Assembly: GCF_019059575.1 (NCBI RefSeq)
Contig: NW_024881707.1
Span: 762,115 to 826,114 of the forward strand
DNA length: 64,000 nucleotides
Direction of reading: 5' to 3'
From: Amphibalanus amphitrite
Lineage: Eukaryota > Arthropoda > Thecostraca > Balanomorpha > Balanidae
How positions within the stretch are numbered: the stretch's first letter is position 1; the number at the start of each line of letters is the position of its first letter. The notes beneath the pieces were generated by a model that worked only from the letters and a program-made list of their open reading frames with translations, was not told where the DNA came from and made no database searches. Position numbers and translations under genes: made by a program. This document shows positions 62,680-64,000 of the stretch, in pieces.

Positions 62680-62795
62680 TTAAAGGAAGCGCCATCTCCC
62701 AGTCCTATATATGAATCACACTCAGGGTCGCAGTCACCGAAGCCGATTGAAGAGCGTCCCAACGGCCGGCCGGCCGGCCGCTCATACAACATTAA

Positions 62796-63177
62796 CCCTC
62801 GCCCGCACATGGGGTGGGGGTTGCCATCCCCCCCCCCCAGGTAGTTTTTCTGCTCTGCACTCACATTTTTAGAGCTAGTAGGCTGATTTTTCGTACAGCT
62901 GCTCCTCTATCTTTTTGATGTCCACTGAAAATTTCAAGTTTCTGTGGTTTTTGGTTTCGGAGATATGACCTTGTTTTTCAGGTCATGTCATGACCCAAAT
63001 GACCAATTCTCAACTGATCTTGCGTTGGCTATGGGCCTTGTGAGCTTTTGACACCTTGGTTTCGGCCTTTTTTTGCCATTCTTACCTCCACCTATCATGG
63101 AACATGTTGCTCAGTTGATGTACATGTCAAGGTCAGGGTCAAGGTCAACCTAGGTCACCCAAAATAATTGCGCTTTA
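62796..63177. mobile_element. TTAA-type element, family IX, 3'-truncated
   Basis: TTAA at 62792-62795, then CCCTCGCCCGCACATG and a poly-G/poly-C hairpin. AGGTCA repeats lie at 63126-63158. It runs into the next element without a visible right end. Confidence 0.65.
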
Positions 63178-64000
63178 GCCCGCGCGGGGCTGGGGTCTCC
63201 AGCCGAACGCGCGGTGCTGGGGGGTAAATTTTACCCCCCCCCCTGTTATCTCCCGAACTAATGGTCCGATTTGGAAAATTCAAACGCCAATCGAAGATCT
63301 CATCACGAACAACTAAAAGCATGTACTTGATATAAAGTTTGAGGTCAAGGTCAAGGTCAGGTCAAGGGTACAAATTGCAAGTGTCTACAGTATCGGCCTT
63401 GCACCGTAGTTGCCGAAAATGGAGTCATGGACTGAGACTGATTGCCCAAAACGTGTTTTAGGCTACCAAGACTATTCGTTGCATACAATATCATTCAAGG
63501 TCAAGGTCAAGGTCAGGTCAGGTCGGTCAGGTCACCAAAACAAAGTATAGAAAAAGGCATGTGCGACACATGTTTTATGGGTCATTTTACTCATAGAATT
63601 CAATAGGCACACTCAATAAGTGATATGGACCACCTCTTGGAACTTCAGGTCCAGGTCAGGTCAAGGTCAGGTCAATTGTGAGGTCAAATTTTGAAAATGG
63701 TTGTTAAGGCCTAAAAAGGTGTCTATCTGATGCAGTTTTTCACGGAGAATCGAATGGTGCTATTTTTGTTTCCGTACGAGGTCTAGAACTTCCAAAAATC
63801 TTTTTTCAAAGTTTTTGTGTGTCGTGACGTCATACAATTTTGAATAGGTCCCACATTTTTGAACCGATTCTTCTAAAAATTGGTATGTAAGTGCACATAG
63901 ACCACCTCTCTGACATTTATTTCGTTTTTTTTTTGATAAACTCAAAATTTTGAATTTAATAATTATTTTCCCAAAAAAGGTCAGTTTTTTTTAAAATTTG
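63178..64000. mobile_element. TTAA element, family VII, copy 2, cut by the window edge
   Basis: Same orientation and sequence as 59148-60313, with CCCGCGCGGGGCTGGGG after TTAG (a changed TTAA). Small gaps and base changes relative to copy 1. It continues beyond base 64000. Confidence 0.9.

Overview
The window is eukaryotic. It has introns with GT-AG borders, TATA boxes 70-80 bases before start codons, AATAAA signals, and dense non-coding DNA full of transposons. The most telling genes are two secreted, cysteine-rich proteins of the barnacle cement protein 20k (cp20k) type plus an orphan first exon of a third, all on the plus strand. The source is therefore most likely a thoracican barnacle; I cannot name the species.

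Host genes, left to right. (1) Bases 1-6258, plus: the 3' part of an unrecognised Ser/Glu-rich protein of at least 1491 residues in two exons. (2) Bases 18032-23663, minus: a complete four-exon NIP7 gene (180 residues, 60S ribosome biogenesis), whose small exons had to be read by eye. (3) Bases 38377-39567, plus: cp20k-like gene A (118 residues, 16 cysteines in the mature part, three N-glycosylation sequons). (4) Bases 54159-54234, plus: orphan signal-peptide exon of a lost or broken cp20k-like gene B. (5) Bases 55433-58740, plus: cp20k-like gene C (132 residues, His- and Cys-rich). A, B and C share one layout: a signal-peptide exon ending in phase 1 and, for A and C, one exon with the whole mature protein. 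The three form a tandem family stretched to about 20 kb by transposons.

Mobile DNA fills much of the rest. At least twelve hAT-type non-autonomous elements are defined by 8-bp target-site duplications (ten perfect, two imperfect); four are 2.4-4.3 kb composites holding minisatellites and other transposons. A second class inserts at TTAA (piggyBac-like target) and comes in several families with different ends but a shared end design: a poly-G/poly-C hairpin, often a second GC-rich hairpin, and internal arrays of the nuclear-receptor half-site AGGTCA. Tc1/mariner elements (TA target) include a decayed transposase gene in the intron of cp20k gene C. A 9.7-kb BEL/Pao retrotransposon (40325-50073, minus) has nearly identical LTRs and a GCTAG duplication. 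It carries three separate hAT insertions, and has a stop codon between its Gag-protease and reverse-transcriptase parts in a readthrough-type context. There is also a roughly 750-bp nearly perfect palindrome with a 7-bp duplication, a truncated LINE, several long microsatellites, and a run of three TTAA elements that share single TTAA sites.

Nesting gives a relative order: TTAA element, then BEL inserted in it, then hAT elements in BEL, then smaller hAT elements inside one of those. Long stretches at 6.7-10.5, 11-12.8, 16-18 and 29.6-30.7 kb show no gene I can support.
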